Of a stretch of DNA of 64,000 nt, positions 32,680-45,269 are shown piece by piece. This DNA comes from Nereocystis luetkeana. Lineage: Eukaryota > Sar > Phaeophyceae > Laminariales > Laminariaceae. The notes below the pieces were generated by a model. It was not told where the DNA came from and made no database searches. It was given only the letters and a program-made list of their open reading frames with translations. A program made the translations under genes and the position numbers. The stretch spans positions 2,385,501 through 2,449,500 of the forward strand of contig JARUPZ010000006.1 of NCBI GenBank assembly GCA_031213475.1, in the 5' to 3' direction. Each line of letters begins with the position of its first letter. The stretch's first letter is position 1.

Positions 32680-33860
32680 ACACTCCTCCTAAGGGTAACA
32701 AGATGGTGGTGTGTTATGTCTTACGCAGCGTAGACAGTAACATTATGTTATCGTGTTTGTAAAGACGAGAATATCGATCTGGGCAAGTTTAGGGTGTGCA
32801 CGCTCGTGAGTTCCCAGGTGACACTGTGTTGCCGCGTTACCGTGATCGCTCCTCCAGTGCTAAGACTATGTAACTGCGTTTGAACGTACCCGTGTTAGGC
32901 GTAGATAAGTTTTACCCGAGGCGTGAAGAAACCGCAACAGGCATTGGTACGAGTAACACCTACAGGTGTAACATACGAATCCTTTTTGTTTTGTTTGCCG
33001 TATGTATACGGACAACATTCCACACATACATCGGACGGGCCATGCTCTTTCTATTTTTTTTACCTACTGTAGCTCGCACAGACCAGTGTGTTATGTCATG
33101 TGTAGGCGTGTAAGTCATGTATATTCTCCATACTATCCCGCGGAAAAGTGTACAGGTCAAACAGATCCACAAGGATAGACCTGCGCGGATTGTATCAGAT
33201 CAGAGTACAACATGCTAACAAACCCCGGCAGACGGAGCACTTTTAATAACATACCCACCCTCTTAGATTGCTACCACCGCGGGAACCCATCCAGATCATT
33301 CAGATCGTTCAGACGAGCCCGGTATAATCCTGCACATGCCTCGTTTGATCCAGATCCGATACATAAGATAAGTGTGTTGCGAACAGATACTATTATATTG
33401 TCCGTCGAATACTTACGACGGTCCACACATTATTGGAGAGATCCCGATCCATACATAAACAAATTAGTTCCTACAGTTTTCGTGTCTTACTCATACGAGC
33501 TATCTTCACTGTGCACATAATGTGTACGTAAACCAGGAATCTGTCTGCCCCGAAACGTTCAGATCATGAAGAGAGGATCGATAATCTGTCCGATACAGCA
33601 TGTGAACGTTCCACACCTCGGACACGTCAGATCCCCTCTAGATTATTAAATGTATAAAAGTAGGTAGGATTGATAAGCACGATCTTCTGCGGGATCTACA
33701 TCATTGTTGCTTTGTTGGGATCAATATTTTACTGATGGGATTTGTATGATCAATATCTTACACTACCAGGGTACACATTACACACGTTTTTCCTAGCATG
33801 ATCCGCATACGTTGGATGTCGTTCACTTTGTGGGATCTGTATGACCTGCATCATCTGTTA
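32680..33860. repeat. Degenerate CAGATC/GATCTG array, copy B
   Basis: Counterpart of 3300-4480 with the same orientation switch near 33660. Confidence 0.6.
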
Positions 33861-34087
33861 ATTGCTCGCGGGTGATTGTACACCAGTCAGTGCCTGTTAA
33901 ACATGCCTACTACAGCAACTCACCCGCATTGTATACACATCGGAACCGTTCGGTACAGGCTGGGAGCTACGTTAGGGACATGGCAGCTCACCGAGCAAGG
34001 TGGTTGCAGCCACCCATTTTTCTCCCCTTCACAAGTAGACTACATACCATGTCACCTCGAGCGTCAAGCATCGCGGGTATCGAGGGC

Positions 34088-34193
34088 AGCAGCAGCAGCA
34101 GCAGCTCTTCTTGTGGCTCTGCGGTTGCAGATGACCTCGGGTGGGGCCAAACCAGCATATATATATCAGCATATATATATATATATATATATC
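34088..34193. repeat. CAG and AT microsatellites, copy B
   Basis: Shorter versions of the tracts at 4711-4838. Confidence 0.9.
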
Positions 34194-34346
34194 CTGTAGA
34201 GCAGTCTAGGCTGGTCTACTGTGGTCGCGTAGGATATATATGCCGACAATGCTGTTGGCAGAGTCTAGGTGGGTGTTGTACTTTCGCTTTACCTTTAAGA
34301 TTGCCATTCAAGTAGTGGCACCACTCTCGCGAAGTGGGATTTATAC

Positions 34347-34655
34347 GTGTTGGGTGGAAACGACAATGACCTCTACAAAGCGCTGATTTATGTTGGGCTT
34401 TATTTGTGTTGGAGTTTCCAAGAAGGATATTCTCCTGAGTTTTATCTTATAGCAACACGTTGCCGCCATTCATCTTACAACCTACCGGTACGAGGCAAGA
34501 GCATATTACGTACTCGACATATCTACGGACGGGGTGAGTGCATTACGGAGGGCTTTGAAACGCACAACTCTAATTTTCAGTGTGTAAGCTGTAAGATACT
34601 GGTAATTGTTTTTGCACACACGATTGCTCGGGTCAAACCTGCACGATCTATATAG
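34347..34655 (+). CDS. Conserved ~102-residue frame, copy B
   Basis: Counterpart of 4988-5302, two codons shorter through in-frame deletions. Confidence 0.4.
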   Translation: MLGGNDNDLYKALIYVGLYLCWSFQEGYSPEFYLIATRCRHSSYNLPVRGKSILRTRHIYGRGECITEGFETHNSNFQCVSCKILVIVFAHTIARVKPARSI

Positions 34656-35620
34656 CTCTTGCACTCACAAGGTGAGATCTGCGTGATCTAGTTCATCATC
34701 ATACGTTTTTGTTTTGTTTTCTAGTGTGCGTGATCCGTATGGTGATCTGTATGGTTCCCAGGAGCTGAATCAGGTTTGCTCCAAGGGAACTATACGATAT
34801 ACACTTGATCTTACGCACGCGTTATCCTGGGTGGGTTGTGGCTGACCTGCATGATCTGCCCATATTTGCCGAGTGTGATTCGTATGATCTGTGTGATCTA
34901 GACAATGCCTACCTGGTGAGTACTGTACGGTCTAAATCTTATATACACTTTTTGTCTTTGGTGGGATCTGTGTTACCTGCATGATCCGCATTTTTTTTTG
35001 CCATGTGGGGCTTGTATGATCTGCGTAATCTACGACATTCATCTGAGGATATCTGTACAATCTAGATGTTATACCCAACATTTCCAAATCGGCCAAGGTC
35101 TAGATCACTCAAATATATTTCGGTTAATATCGGTATGTTATGCGTAAGATCTAGTGTCCACAGATATCTTCGGGTAAGTATGCAACAGATCGGCAGTTCA
35201 CACACCCCCCGTCCGGCAAAATATGCGAATATCACGCAGATCATCATGCAGAATCTGATCCCACCGGGGCAAACAATTCCTATCAGGTACACATTGCCTA
35301 CTACTGCAGATCGCGTAGATCATCCAGATGGCACCGATGCAAACGCCTGAATACCTTGATAATCATACGCATCATACTCACACTAAAATGGACCGGTATG
35401 TAAGAGCTGGGTCATTCAGATCCCACTACTACTGTACAGTGGGTCTCCCATGTATGTGCGGAAAATCTGATCATACAGATATCTGATTGCGGGTAAGAGC
35501 CACGCAGCGACCATGATCTAGACCCCGCAGGTCACATTTGAACAGGGGTGTATCTACCCATCCATCCAGAAGGGTCTACCTCATGCAGCGCAGGTCTGAT
35601 CTGTCTGACTTGTGGAATAT
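34656..35620. repeat. GATCTG array with strand switch, copy B
   Basis: Counterpart of 5303-6300. Deletions near 35210 and 35280 remove parts of the CAGATC half. Confidence 0.6.
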
Positions 35621-36976
35621 TTAAATCTCAAGCCAACCTGAAGTTGAAATACAGCAGTCAGCTAAGCTCACTCACGTGTCGTTCGCCTGGTCGCCTGATG
35701 TACCAGACGTTGATGTGGTGAGTACCGTCCCGAGGAGGAAGAGCAGTACCGAGGCAGACGCCGACTTTGATGCTTTCATAAACCTCATGACACCTTCGTT
35801 CCAGAAAAAACACAACAAAAAATGGCATGTTAGATACCAGATTCTGGTATATTTATGGGAAGACTATTAATAATATGATGCAGATGATCCGAACAGCGGG
35901 ACAGTATAAACATACGCATGGCCGAGAGTACGAGAGCGTGAGTCGGCAAAATTCAATGCAAATCGAGCTGGGCAGTGGAGTGCGAGCGCTGAATTGAGCC
36001 CACTGCACAATCCAAACGAAAGCACGCAGACAAGAAACGATACCTACTACCTATGACCTGTGACTACAGCAGTGCGGCTTGTACAGGACGCCGCTGAGGG
36101 TGCTGAAAGCAGATCGTCCCACGTTTTTCACGAGCTGCGAGCTGACAGCGCTGGAAAGTTAGCGTTGGTTTACAAACAATCGTGCTTAAGAAAAAAAAAA
36201 AACTAAACTGCTCGTGTGGCCGGCGAAAGAGAGATAAAACCAATCGTATTAAGTATATTTGACCCTCCTTAGATATATATATATATACGGACACCCATAT
36301 ATATTTTGTATTAATTGCATGAAGAGAGAAATTGCTACCATCCAGTAGGCGAAACGTGCCTCAATCCTATTTTTTTGTTCCTGTCCACGGCCAAGCCCGG
36401 GATAATTTATGTGCCAAACTACTACTACTGCTGTATAACTATCCGGCGCGGGGAGAGCGGCAACGTCCGACATCAGACAGGGGTGGGAACGATACTGAGG
36501 GTCTGACTGAGATGGGAGGCGACACCATGACAAGACGACCAGCACACAGAACAGGCTGACAACAAATTTGGGAAAGACACCCATAAATAATATTGCGGTG
36601 TGTGTTGTGTGATACTGATACCAGGTACCAGGTGAAATAAATTCACGGCAGCTACAGCCGCAGCAATCCGGAACAACTTGCCGCGCTGTTCTAGGTACGC
36701 CTCTACAATACTCACGTGGGTTCGTCTATACAGCACGTGCTCAAAAACACACTGCGAGACGGCACAACCGCGAACGAACAAGAACGAGCTAGAGGAGTGT
36801 ACACATCGCTCTTGGGACGGCGGGACGTTTGGCGGCAAATCTCATTCCGTGTATTATTGCTGATATTCTCACCTGTTTGAAGTCTGTCCGAAGTCGCAGC
36901 GTGTCGTCGAGAAAGACGGGGGGCGTAAAGCGCGGGCTGGTGCCAAGATCTTGAGGCCGGTCGCACAGTCAAAGGG
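35621..36976. other. Stretch with weak frames, copy B
   Basis: Counterpart of 6301-7665. It has an extra (AT)n tract near 36271 and the 121-codon minus-strand frame at 36473-36838. Confidence 0.4.
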
Positions 36977-37472
36977 TCACAGATCCAACGGAGTCAGTCG
37001 TTGGGAAATAGAGGGCAGATGATGGGCTTGAACTTTCTCGTGAACACCGAATCGAACGAAAACGGGTTTTTGTTGTGAGTGCGGTTGTGGTTGTGAGGTT
37101 GTGAGGAAGGTGGGAGGTGCCTCGGGTTTGCTGAACCAGCGCGCCGGGACTGTCACCTTCTCGCTTACAGCCGGGACTGTCACCCTTTCGCTACATAAGA
37201 ACTTGCCGAGGCTCTTCCTGCTTTGAGGATCTGCCGAGTACTTGGCGGATTGACGAGGATGCTCCGCCTGTGTTTGAAAGCTTGCATTCAAGATTCGGCG
37301 TTTTTTTGTAAGGGGGACCCGGCTCGGCAATAATAATCAAACTTACGCCGCACATCCATCCTCGCTCGCTCGCCGGCCCGCCCACCAGAAGCACTAGAAA
37401 CCGATATTGATCTGCCTTTCCAACTGGCACTACGCTCTCGCTCTCAAGAAAGTGAACCCTCTCAGGCTTCAT
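36977..37472 (-). CDS. Two-exon 138-residue protein, copy B
   Basis: Exon 1 37347-37472, exon 2 36977-37267, with a consensus GTAAGT donor. Same protein as at 7666-8161 with few replacements. The frame upstream of the ATG is also open here, unlike A. Confidence 0.5.
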
Positions 37473-37609
37473 CGTCCTCCACGCCAAGAACCTGCCTGTG
37501 TTGTCTTCGTCCACGTTCGGGCAAGAGGGGCCTGCTGTAAACACTTTGCGGTGAGACTAAAATATCATCCAGTATTTATTTACTGCTGTACGATATAAGT
37601 AGAATATAG

Positions 37610-37648
37610 ACCAGGTACCTGGTACCAGGTACCCGGTACCAGGTACTC
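37610..37648. repeat. GGTACC palindrome cluster, copy B
   Basis: Counterpart of 8299-8337, one base closer to perfect (GGTACCAGGTACT). Confidence 0.8.
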
Positions 37649-38897
37649 AGTTAATACCACTCCGTCTGGACATGTAAGGACAGTTTCGACAGGCATATTT
37701 ACACTCAACGTCCTTACAAGAATAGCGCCGTGTCACGATTATCAGCGAGTGCCTCGAGCTCTCGAGCTGTAGGCGTAAAACACTTTCTTTACCTGAAGTA
37801 GTAGTATTCTTCTGAAGCCACGCGACCGACGATGTGCAGCAACGAGCGGAAACTGTCCTCGCGTGTGTGTCCGTGGTGTGTCGCGTGGTTGTGTCATCTT
37901 CCTGAGTCTCGTGTTGCCTCTCGACTCCAGATTATCGTTGCTTCCACAAATGCTTGGTGTGAAGTGCTGTGCCGCTCTTATCGCGATGATTCTGTAGTTT
38001 CACTGATAAACACCCACAACAGCAGTACAGTACAGCAGTACCTTGCTTGCTCGGCCGCGCCGCCGATGAAGATATTGCCAGGCACCAGACAGATCGGATC
38101 ACCGTACAGTCCATCCATGTCGGTTTCAAGTATCTGCATCATCTGTGTCATCTGTACCATCTAGACAGGTTTCCACGGGGCTCATCTACAGCCTAAAACA
38201 TATGTTTACACGTCGCAGTAGTGACCTTCAGGGTGTACTCTAAACATTGATATTGAATAGTCAGGTTATCATGCGTGCGGGCCCGGCTTTGTAAGCATAT
38301 CGTACAGTAGCAGTACGCTGATCTGGTACGATCTGTGTGATGGATACATGTTTCCACGTGATGATGTGCGAGACATACCCAGTATCTGCGGAATACATGC
38401 CATCGGAATACATGTCATACGTCCCAGCGAAGTGATTTGTTTTATCTAATGGTCGATGAGAAAATGAGCGGGATAATAAAAATCGATTCGGCACGTTTTG
38501 CGAGTAGCTTAGTGTCCTTCCTTGCAACTTTCATACACCCGTCCGCGAGACCGCCTAGTACAGAAGTTTTTCGCTGTATCCCCACTCCCCACATCACGAT
38601 ATTTTGCAGATATGCCAGAGCAGATATGTTCATGAGCTGTAAGGCCAACCCAATGTTGCCGGGTTCACCGTAGGGCGGTATGATTCGAATGTATGTACAA
38701 GTATTACTAAAGTAGCTAGTAGTTCCTCGGTTGGATCTTTGCTACACCTTACAGTCCTTATTGTTCTGTCAACATATACCCAGCGCAATATTTTATTATG
38801 TCAGCGATGTGAAAGTAATGTGCTGTAGATGATACACCCCATTTAGTAGATCGTGATCTGGCCTGCATGTATGCGTAGTTTGATTTTCTCTCTTCTT

Positions 38898-39233
38898 TCA
38901 AACTTTATGGGAAGAGGAGCGCCTGGAAAGGAGCATTATGAGGATGCGACGTGTTATCTTCTCGGCGGCTACCGGTGTTATTCTCTTCGGCGTGGGGCCT
39001 ACCACATCGACTCCTGCCGCTTCGTGGGAAAAAGCAAACCACACGTGAGTAACCTGCCCGAGTTCGTCAATTTCACGTTTCTTTGAAAAACGAAAGAGTT
39101 GTTCAAGTGTGCGCGTAGTACCTGGGATGACAAACACTGTGAATCGTATGGCATGTTGTGCACTGACTAAGTCTGCAATAATGCCAATAGCTGATAACGT
39201 GCGAGAAACGTAGATTTCATACATTGGACACAT
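38898..39233 (-). CDS. Conserved 111-residue protein, copy B
   Basis: Counterpart of 9598-9933; same start, stop and length, about ten replacements. Confidence 0.4.
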   Translation of the reverse strand: MCPMYEIYVSRTLSAIGIIADLVSAQHAIRFTVFVIPGTTRTLEQLFRFSKKREIDELGQVTHVWFAFSHEAAGVDVVGPTPKRITPVAAEKITRRILIMLLSRRSSSHKV

Positions 39234-39494
39234 AGCCGATCCCCACCTTGTGATCTACTGTATAGGTCTTTAGAGGGGGGTAAATGCCTGATCTCTACGC
39301 ACTGTATGACCTTCCGAATTGGTGGGTGGGAGCCGCACAGTCTACAGGATCTAGGTGTCTTTTCTCTGGGCTGGATATATACTAAAATATCAAGATCTCA
39401 CACAACATGACATAATGTCAGGTGACGATTAATTAGTGTTAACAAATGATCTGCAGTAGTAAAGCACACTGTGACCTATCCGGCGCAAGGAAAC

Positions 39495-39680
39495 CCAATG
39501 TAACAATATCGCCAGGCGGCATCACCCCGTTACCATCACTCTGCTACCGTCACCACCACCCTGCCACCGTTACCATCATTATGTCACCGTGACCCAGTCA
39601 ACATCACTCCGCTACATTCCCTTCATCATCGTCACCTCTTCGGCACCACGTAACCCTGTTGCCGCCATGCTGTCACGGCA
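39495..39680. repeat. Degenerate ~9-base repeat, copy B
   Basis: Counterpart of 10195-10380. Confidence 0.55.
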
Positions 39681-40217
39681 TCAGCGTCATCGTGCCGCAC
39701 AGTATCGATTGACCGTAGCGAACCACGGAACGGAACTAACTGGCCGAATCTGGATCCGAGTCCAAACCAGTAGCTCTGTGCTTTCACGAAAGATACGCAC
39801 CGCCTGAACCACCTTGCGCAGCTATTAACGACGGAATGCTAACTCTCGCACGGATGATACTGACAGGCTTGAAAATCATGACATCGAGGAATAGGCTTCG
39901 CCCTTTATCTACTGTAGTTCTTGCAATATCGGCATGCCTGGTCTAAAGGAGGACTGGGGTTTCGCACTGTCCCTGCAGTACTCTGGCCCCGATCATTCCA
40001 CACGCAGCCGAAATGTTCAGCTTAGAACTCGCTACTGTGCAGCGGTAATACCCACGCGGATAGATCAGACTGCCCCTTCTTGATCAACAGTATATATCTT
40101 CCGAGGAAGACAGCTCCCTGCTCTATGCCATCATTGCACGATATAGCGCGCGAGCACCGGGGTATGTCTGCACAAGCTGGCGCCTACACACGGGAGGAGT
40201 CGTACGGTCTGCACGAT

Positions 40218-40535
40218 CTAGATTTTGATTGGGAGAGGGGGGGGGGGTGTACGATTAAGATCAACATCCCGCACACCATTTATCCAATTTAAGAGCCCTA
40301 CGATACAACCCTCACGTACATGTTTGTCGGGGCGACAGGCGTGTGATACCACTCCTGCGTACATACCAGTACCTGCCTGGCGGTTTGGTCTAATACGACA
40401 GCATCTGGACATTAAGTTGTGCATGGGTAATCTGCTGTAGACACATCGGAAGTAGATATCCGCTTTACGGACTCTTTCTATTGTACTAACCTGCTTGTCC
40501 ATGATAGCACTCACGACGCGTTGAAACCAGCCCAA
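40218..40535 (-). CDS. 105-residue frame, copy B
   Basis: Counterpart of 10918-11235, same length. Confidence 0.28.
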   Translation of the reverse strand: MGWFQRVVSAIMDKQVSTIERVRKADIYFRCVYSRLPMHNLMSRCCRIRPNRQAGTGMYAGVVSHACRPDKHVREGCIVGLLNWINGVRDVDLNRTPPPPLPIKI

Positions 40536-40582
40536 GAGCTTGTATCACACGCACAGCTCAACCATGGTCCCTACACCACACC

Positions 40583-40765
40583 TTGGTGAATCGCAAGGTA
40601 GCACGAGCACGCGCTCGTTTAACATTACATGACGTCGGGAGGGAAATGCTCCAATATCTGGTAGAACTGCAGCCAGCCGCGTATCGTTCTACGCCGCATC
40701 CAGACCGTGGATTAAACTGTGGACCCGAGAGTTTTCTTCTAATGTTACGAGTGCGCATGAGTTGA
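40583..40765 (+). CDS. 60-residue frame, copy B
   Basis: Counterpart of the 3' part of 11220-11465. Confidence 0.28.
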   Translation: MVNRKVARARARLTLHDVGREMLQYLVELQPAAYRSTPHPDRGLNCGPESFLLMLRVRMS

Positions 40766-40932
40766 TGGGAAGTATATTGTGCATTGTGCAGGCACGAGAG
40801 GGACATTCATAACGTTTACAGTTCTGGGTTCTTTTTAGCTGGCTTAGTTTGCCCTGTGACAATAGGCATCCCACTGTACTGCTACACAGCATACCACTGT
40901 AGTAGTCGCTACTGGAGAAGAGCCTAAATTCG

Positions 40933-41319
40933 TTGGATGAACACGACAACGTCCCGCAGAACCTGCTGGGTTTCTACGGTTGTGTATCGTCTATCCTACT
41001 ATCAATACCTGACTCACACGCCTTCTGCTTTGTGGAGGCTGTGCGAACATCACGCACATTCCATTTGCCCATCATCGTACACTTTCTGACGACATGGCAC
41101 ATGTATCGGCACTGGCCTTTTGAAGACCCCCTGCAAGCACCTCCTGACACGCGTATTGTGGATTGTATATGGTATCGTTTGTCCGAGTCGAGGGAGAGAC
41201 AGACACTTCTCGCCACGAACAGATGCATGGATAGCAGCCTCCTGCGAGTTCTTCTCAGTATCCCACCGCCATTTGTTTCCCTGGCTCTCTTTCTCCCTGT
41301 TCCCAAGGTTCCTAACTAA
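40933..41319 (+). CDS. 128-codon hydrophobic frame, copy B
   Basis: Open here but interrupted in A. It has LLGFYGCVSSILLSIP and PIIVHFLTTWHMYRHW and ends VSLALFLPVPKVPN. There is no ATG at the 5' end; a TAG precedes it, so it might be an exon. It overlaps the minus-strand frame at 41050-41556. At most one of the two is likely to be coding. Confidence 0.35.
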   Translation: MDEHDNVPQNLLGFYGCVSSILLSIPDSHAFCFVEAVRTSRTFHLPIIVHFLTTWHMYRHWPFEDPLQAPPDTRIVDCIWYRLSESRERQTLLATNRCMDSSLLRVLLSIPPPFVSLALFLPVPKVPN

Positions 41320-41556
41320 CAGCACCAACCGTAGAGGTGTCTCTGTAAGGTATGCTGTGGTTCCATTCCACTCCCCCAGATCGTAATGTCCAACTGCAAA
41401 AAAACGGAACCATGGAGCATACGTAACCCCGGCTATCTGGAAGTGTTCCCCCTCAAACGAAAAGAGGGTAGAAGGGATGGAAAGGAATTCGCGCTCACAA
41501 CCGTCGATTGGTTGAGTAACCCTTGGTAGGGCTGATCTCGAATGCTGTCTATCCAT
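41050..41556 (-). CDS. 168-residue frame, intact in copy B
   Basis: ATG at 41556. The protein has GEHFQIAGVTYAPWFRFFAV followed by GHYDLGEWNGTTAYLTE, a plausible beta-rich domain, then a charged region (RNLGNREKESQGNKWRWD). A has TGA and TAG where B has two TGG codons. A phase-0 TTA|GTTAGG site after RLVLL could be a donor. Family unknown. Confidence 0.45.
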   Translation of the reverse strand: MDRQHSRSALPRVTQPIDGCEREFLSIPSTLFSFEGEHFQIAGVTYAPWFRFFAVGHYDLGEWNGTTAYLTETPLRLVLLVRNLGNREKESQGNKWRWDTEKNSQEAAIHASVRGEKCLSLPRLGQTIPYTIHNTRVRRCLQGVFKRPVPIHVPCRQKVYDDGQMECA

Positions 41557-41777
41557 GCGTAGGTGATGAACGATGAACACGATGACACTAACAAATCTGG
41601 GACGATGCGCCCTTTCATGTACACGCCCCCCAATACATCCCGCCAGTCACTACACCATCAGTCGCCGCGCTTGTCACTAACCAATCTCGCTCGTCGTCCA
41701 TTGCACGCCTCGTTGTTATGTCAAAACTTCTTCGTCATGCATATCTTCGCCGTGCTTAAACTGAATCCTTGACAAGA

Positions 41778-42029
41778 ATGCCCAGGCAAAGAGGGTTTAT
41801 GGCAGGAAACACGAACGAAATCTTCGCCTCAGTCGACAACACGTGGGCAAGAACAACTCCGACCCCGTCTTCTACTACTACTGTTTCCGAGTATCACCAA
41901 TTCGTGCTTGTCGGCATTCAAGGAGGGACCGCCAATGATCAGGGGAAACGTCAGCGATGCACCGACCTGAAACACGTCTGGAACCTACCGCTCATACAGG
42001 TCAAGATATCAACTAACGCCGCCATGTAA
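41778..42029 (+). CDS. ~83-residue protein or first exon, copy B
   Basis: Counterpart of 12478-12726 with one extra codon. The donor-like site is CAG|GTCAAG here. Confidence 0.45.
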   Translation: MPRQRGFMAGNTNEIFASVDNTWARTTPTPSSTTTVSEYHQFVLVGIQGGTANDQGKRQRCTDLKHVWNLPLIQVKISTNAAM

Positions 42030-42137
42030 TTATAAAGATATAGTATAGGTGTCGAAAGGAACTCGCTCAGAAATATGTTTGAAACTGTCGTCAGAATGTG
42101 TGGGTTGGTGGAAGGTTCCACGAAATTGATCAGAATT

Positions 42138-42566
42138 TCATCGTAGAGTTCGGCGATCGTGCATAATATTGAAAACCAAGTGAAAAACACCCTCAGTCAG
42201 CCAGCCTGCCAGAGACAAAGGAACCCCTGTGAGTGCGGTCGGTCCCCTGCCGATCCAAAACTTGCATTCGCTGGAAATAATGTTTCGTCTTGGAAGTTGA
42301 GGATATCGCGTCGCTGTGGGTTCTGGTTGGCTGGAATCATTAAAAAAATAGTCGTATCGCAGTTGGAGAAACAGATCGTGGTGGGGGATTTGACCTTGAA
42401 CATCGTTAAAAACAAATAGATCGCTTGAGTTTTGCCCGTTGATCAGGGTTATTTCTGTTTCCTTGTGATAATGGTTTCCCGGGTGTGGATCGTATGAGAT
42501 TCTTGAAGATGACCTGGTCATAATATTTGTCGATTTGGTTCGCCGATTGGCCCTGAGCGTTTTCAT
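42138..42566 (-). CDS. Conserved 142-residue protein, copy B
   Basis: Counterpart of 12835-13263. Substitutions cluster in the middle (DLFVFNDVQG versus DLFLSDVVQG) but length is unchanged. Confidence 0.5.
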   Translation of the reverse strand: MKTLRANRRTKSTNIMTRSSSRISYDPHPGNHYHKETEITLINGQNSSDLFVFNDVQGQIPHHDLFLQLRYDYFFNDSSQPEPTATRYPQLPRRNIISSECKFWIGRGPTALTGVPLSLAGWLTEGVFHLVFNIMHDRRTLR

Positions 42567-42646
42567 TTATGTTTTCTTAACGTATCGCGTGGATTACAAA
42601 TGATACTTTAGTGATATATTAGTCGGTTACTGACCTGTTCACGGCG
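42567..42646. promoter_or_regulatory. Divergent promoter candidate, copy B
   Basis: Counterpart of 13264-13343. The inverted repeat (about 42577-42611) has two mismatches. Confidence 0.4.
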
Positions 42647-43783
42647 ATGCCGCCCCAGGTGTTACCGGGGTTCTCGCTCGACGTCGACGTTGAACAAGAC
42701 CATAGCGAAAGAGGGCGGTGGACAAGATTTGCGTGGGAGCCACCTATACCACCAGACCAGTTCATGATAAAATTCTTGAATGTACTCCTCTACGTGTTCT
42801 ACATCATCCGCTCGAACCACTTTCATGCCTTCCTGTTCGGGAGGAGACATCGCCGCCGCCGCTACTACATCAACCCCAACAGCACGAGAGGTCGCCGTTA
42901 TCGCAGGATTTCGCGGGCAAAGGCCGACATGTCCCGGAGTCTGCGCAGCTTCTGGGCGCAGGTTCAGGCTGTTCCATCGTCCCCTGCAGCGAAGAGAAAA
43001 GCGCTTAGGGCGACCGACAGACCCATTCCTGCGAGGGCTAGTCTACAGGCGGCTGCTCCTACAGCCCGGCTACCCCTCGTGTCCCCACCTGTGCTGTCGA
43101 CCCCGTTGGAGGTAGAGGGTCTGGCGGCTGCGTCGCCTTCCCTGAGCCTTGTTTGCCAGGTCGTTGCTACCGTCTCACCGTGGCCCCTTCACCACTCGAC
43201 GACGCCGCTATGGATGCCCGATGCAGCAGTGACTGGCTCACTGTGTGCCGACAAGACGTGGTTGAGTGTGCCGCCACAAACCGTCGCCGTGGCTGAACTG
43301 TGCCGGTCCGGCCGTGTCGTGACTGCGGGTGCGTGGAATTGTGCCATCCAGCCTGGCGTGGACGGACTGTGGATTGTGGGAAGAGGAACCAATATTCACT
43401 CCCGACCTGGTTATATCAAGGTGAATCGCCCCCCGTTTGATCCGCGTGGAAGCATGCATGTGTGCAAAGGGAACACCCAGCCGTCGCCACGGTCTCAGCG
43501 TGCGCGGTAACGCCCTCAAGGCACGAGAGGATGTCACCAGCGGCCCCCGGCAGTGTCCCTACGGGCATAGTACGTGCACAGCCTGCTGCTGTAGGCATTG
43601 GTGAAACGTAGAGTGACTACGCCAAACGATATCAACGTCGCGAAATATAATTCTCGGGCTGTCACGCCGTGTGTGTCGAGCGAATACACTGTCCGAACTC
43701 ACGAAACATTTACAACTAGTGTTCCTGAGGTGCTGCACTGCCCTTCAACGACGAATGTGTATAATACAGTGCAATCGACAGAG
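42647..43783 (+). CDS. Gene S, copy B
   Basis: Exon 1 42647-43420 (258 codons) and exon 2 43595-43783 (63 codons, phase 0-0, ending GAG|GTTGGT). Exon 2 is uninterrupted here (CAA where A has TAA). Reading straight on, the frame would stop after VGV. N-terminal domain identical to A except one residue in the hydrophobic segment. No membrane exon found. Confidence 0.6.
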
Positions 43784-44012
43784 GTTGGTGTATAGCAGAT
43801 GATCATACCGGCGGCCGAGTCGATCAGCGTCATGTATACTCCAACAAACACCCTGTAGCACCCCACGCACACCCCGTCCCGACTCCACTTTCTTATCGGT
43901 TAGTGAGAGCCACTTCGGCGATCCTTATCGTCCTTTGGCGATGATGGGCTTGCATATATCGATGTGTATGTTATGAAAACCGGAGCCCATCCGCTCTGGC
44001 ACCAACGCTTGA

Positions 44013-44321
44013 ACGTATGGTTTAATTGCTAGCTCCCTCCTCCAAGTGACCCCTCGCCTGTTCGACGACGATGCCGTAAACCAGGAATCCGACGCTATGC
44101 TCACGGACTCACTGCATGCCCGGGATTCGCCGGGTCTGGCACAATGCCCCACAGTGATTGACTGGACCCAGTCGGGCGGCATCTCGCGAAAGGATAGCTG
44201 CTCGAGTGACGCTGTTCGAGCTTATATGGCTTGGTCGCTATTTGTCTCTTGCATGAAACGAGTGGATGCAATGTGCAGTATGGTGCCGACCGTCGCGCTA
44301 AACCCCGACAGCGGCTATCAG
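44013..44321 (+). CDS. Gene M fragment, copy B
   Basis: Counterpart of 14710-15018, ending at a CAG|GTAGGT donor. B retains about 210 bases after the donor, including a short hydrophobic frame (YGISVLSTLIVLSSW then stop) at about 44455-44500 that could be a terminal anchor. I could not connect it by phase. Confidence 0.45.
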
Positions 44322-45269
44322 GTAGGTCGGCTTGTGTTCGACTCACGCGATATGTGGACACATATACGATAGGGGTTCTGCTTGCGAGTAACTTTATTGG
44401 TTAAGCCCGCTATCATGCAACGTGTGTTGTCCCTCTGCCACTCGCGGGAATAGGCTATGGCATCAGTGTCTTGAGCACGTTGATTGTGTTATCATCGTGG
44501 TAGTGCAGAACTGACTGCAGTGATCCCGATGATGCGACCACATGGCTATATCTTCTGTATCACTTACCCTCGAATAAAAGTATTCATGGTGCCGACCTCG
44601 GTACATTAACCGTGCCAGCACATGAAACATTACAAGTTGCAGGCTGCCGCACTTCCCGCCACGAATATCGAACGACCATCGTTTGTGTTTGTGTACGCAA
44701 CAAGAGTCCGTCGGTTTGGCAAAGACAAGGAACTCTTACTTGAATCATTCAAATCTTGGATCAGTTCCATGTTACTTGCATGATATCCCTGACAACATGT
44801 TATACCGCGCGTCGATGTCGTTGGAGCGATTCCATTGAGGTTGGCAATGCGTAGTAGCGTGGGAAACATAAACGGAAAACGCAGAGCCACTGCCGTTACT
44901 CGCCTCCCGTAATCTCAGAATGCTAAAAGAAGTGTATTTGACGTGACTCTTGACCAATTACGCGAGGTGTTTCCTCCCTGTGATGTGTACCAGGCCGGCG
45001 GCCTTCCCAACCTTCCATCGGTCTTGATTGTTGCTCTGCGACCTTTGTCGATCGTCAAGATGCATGCGCACGACAACCACCGACTCACGAATACGCACAC
45101 ATTGTTTATGGCTTTTTCACTGCTTGACGCCCACGCTTCGATGAGTACCGTCGAACGGTTCTCCTTGTCCCAACACAATATGATCTTGTCTTCTTGTGCG
45201 TTGGGCCTTTCGACCATACCGTCCGACCCCTGGCGTATACGTATGTAGGGTGTGTGCATTCAGCAGCAG
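44322..45269. other. Ambiguous stretch with frames on both strands, copy B
   Basis: Counterpart of 15019-15670, longer by about 210 and 75 bases. It has a 101-codon plus-strand frame (44943-45248) and a 114-codon minus-strand frame (44915-45259), mutually overlapping. Confidence 0.35.
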
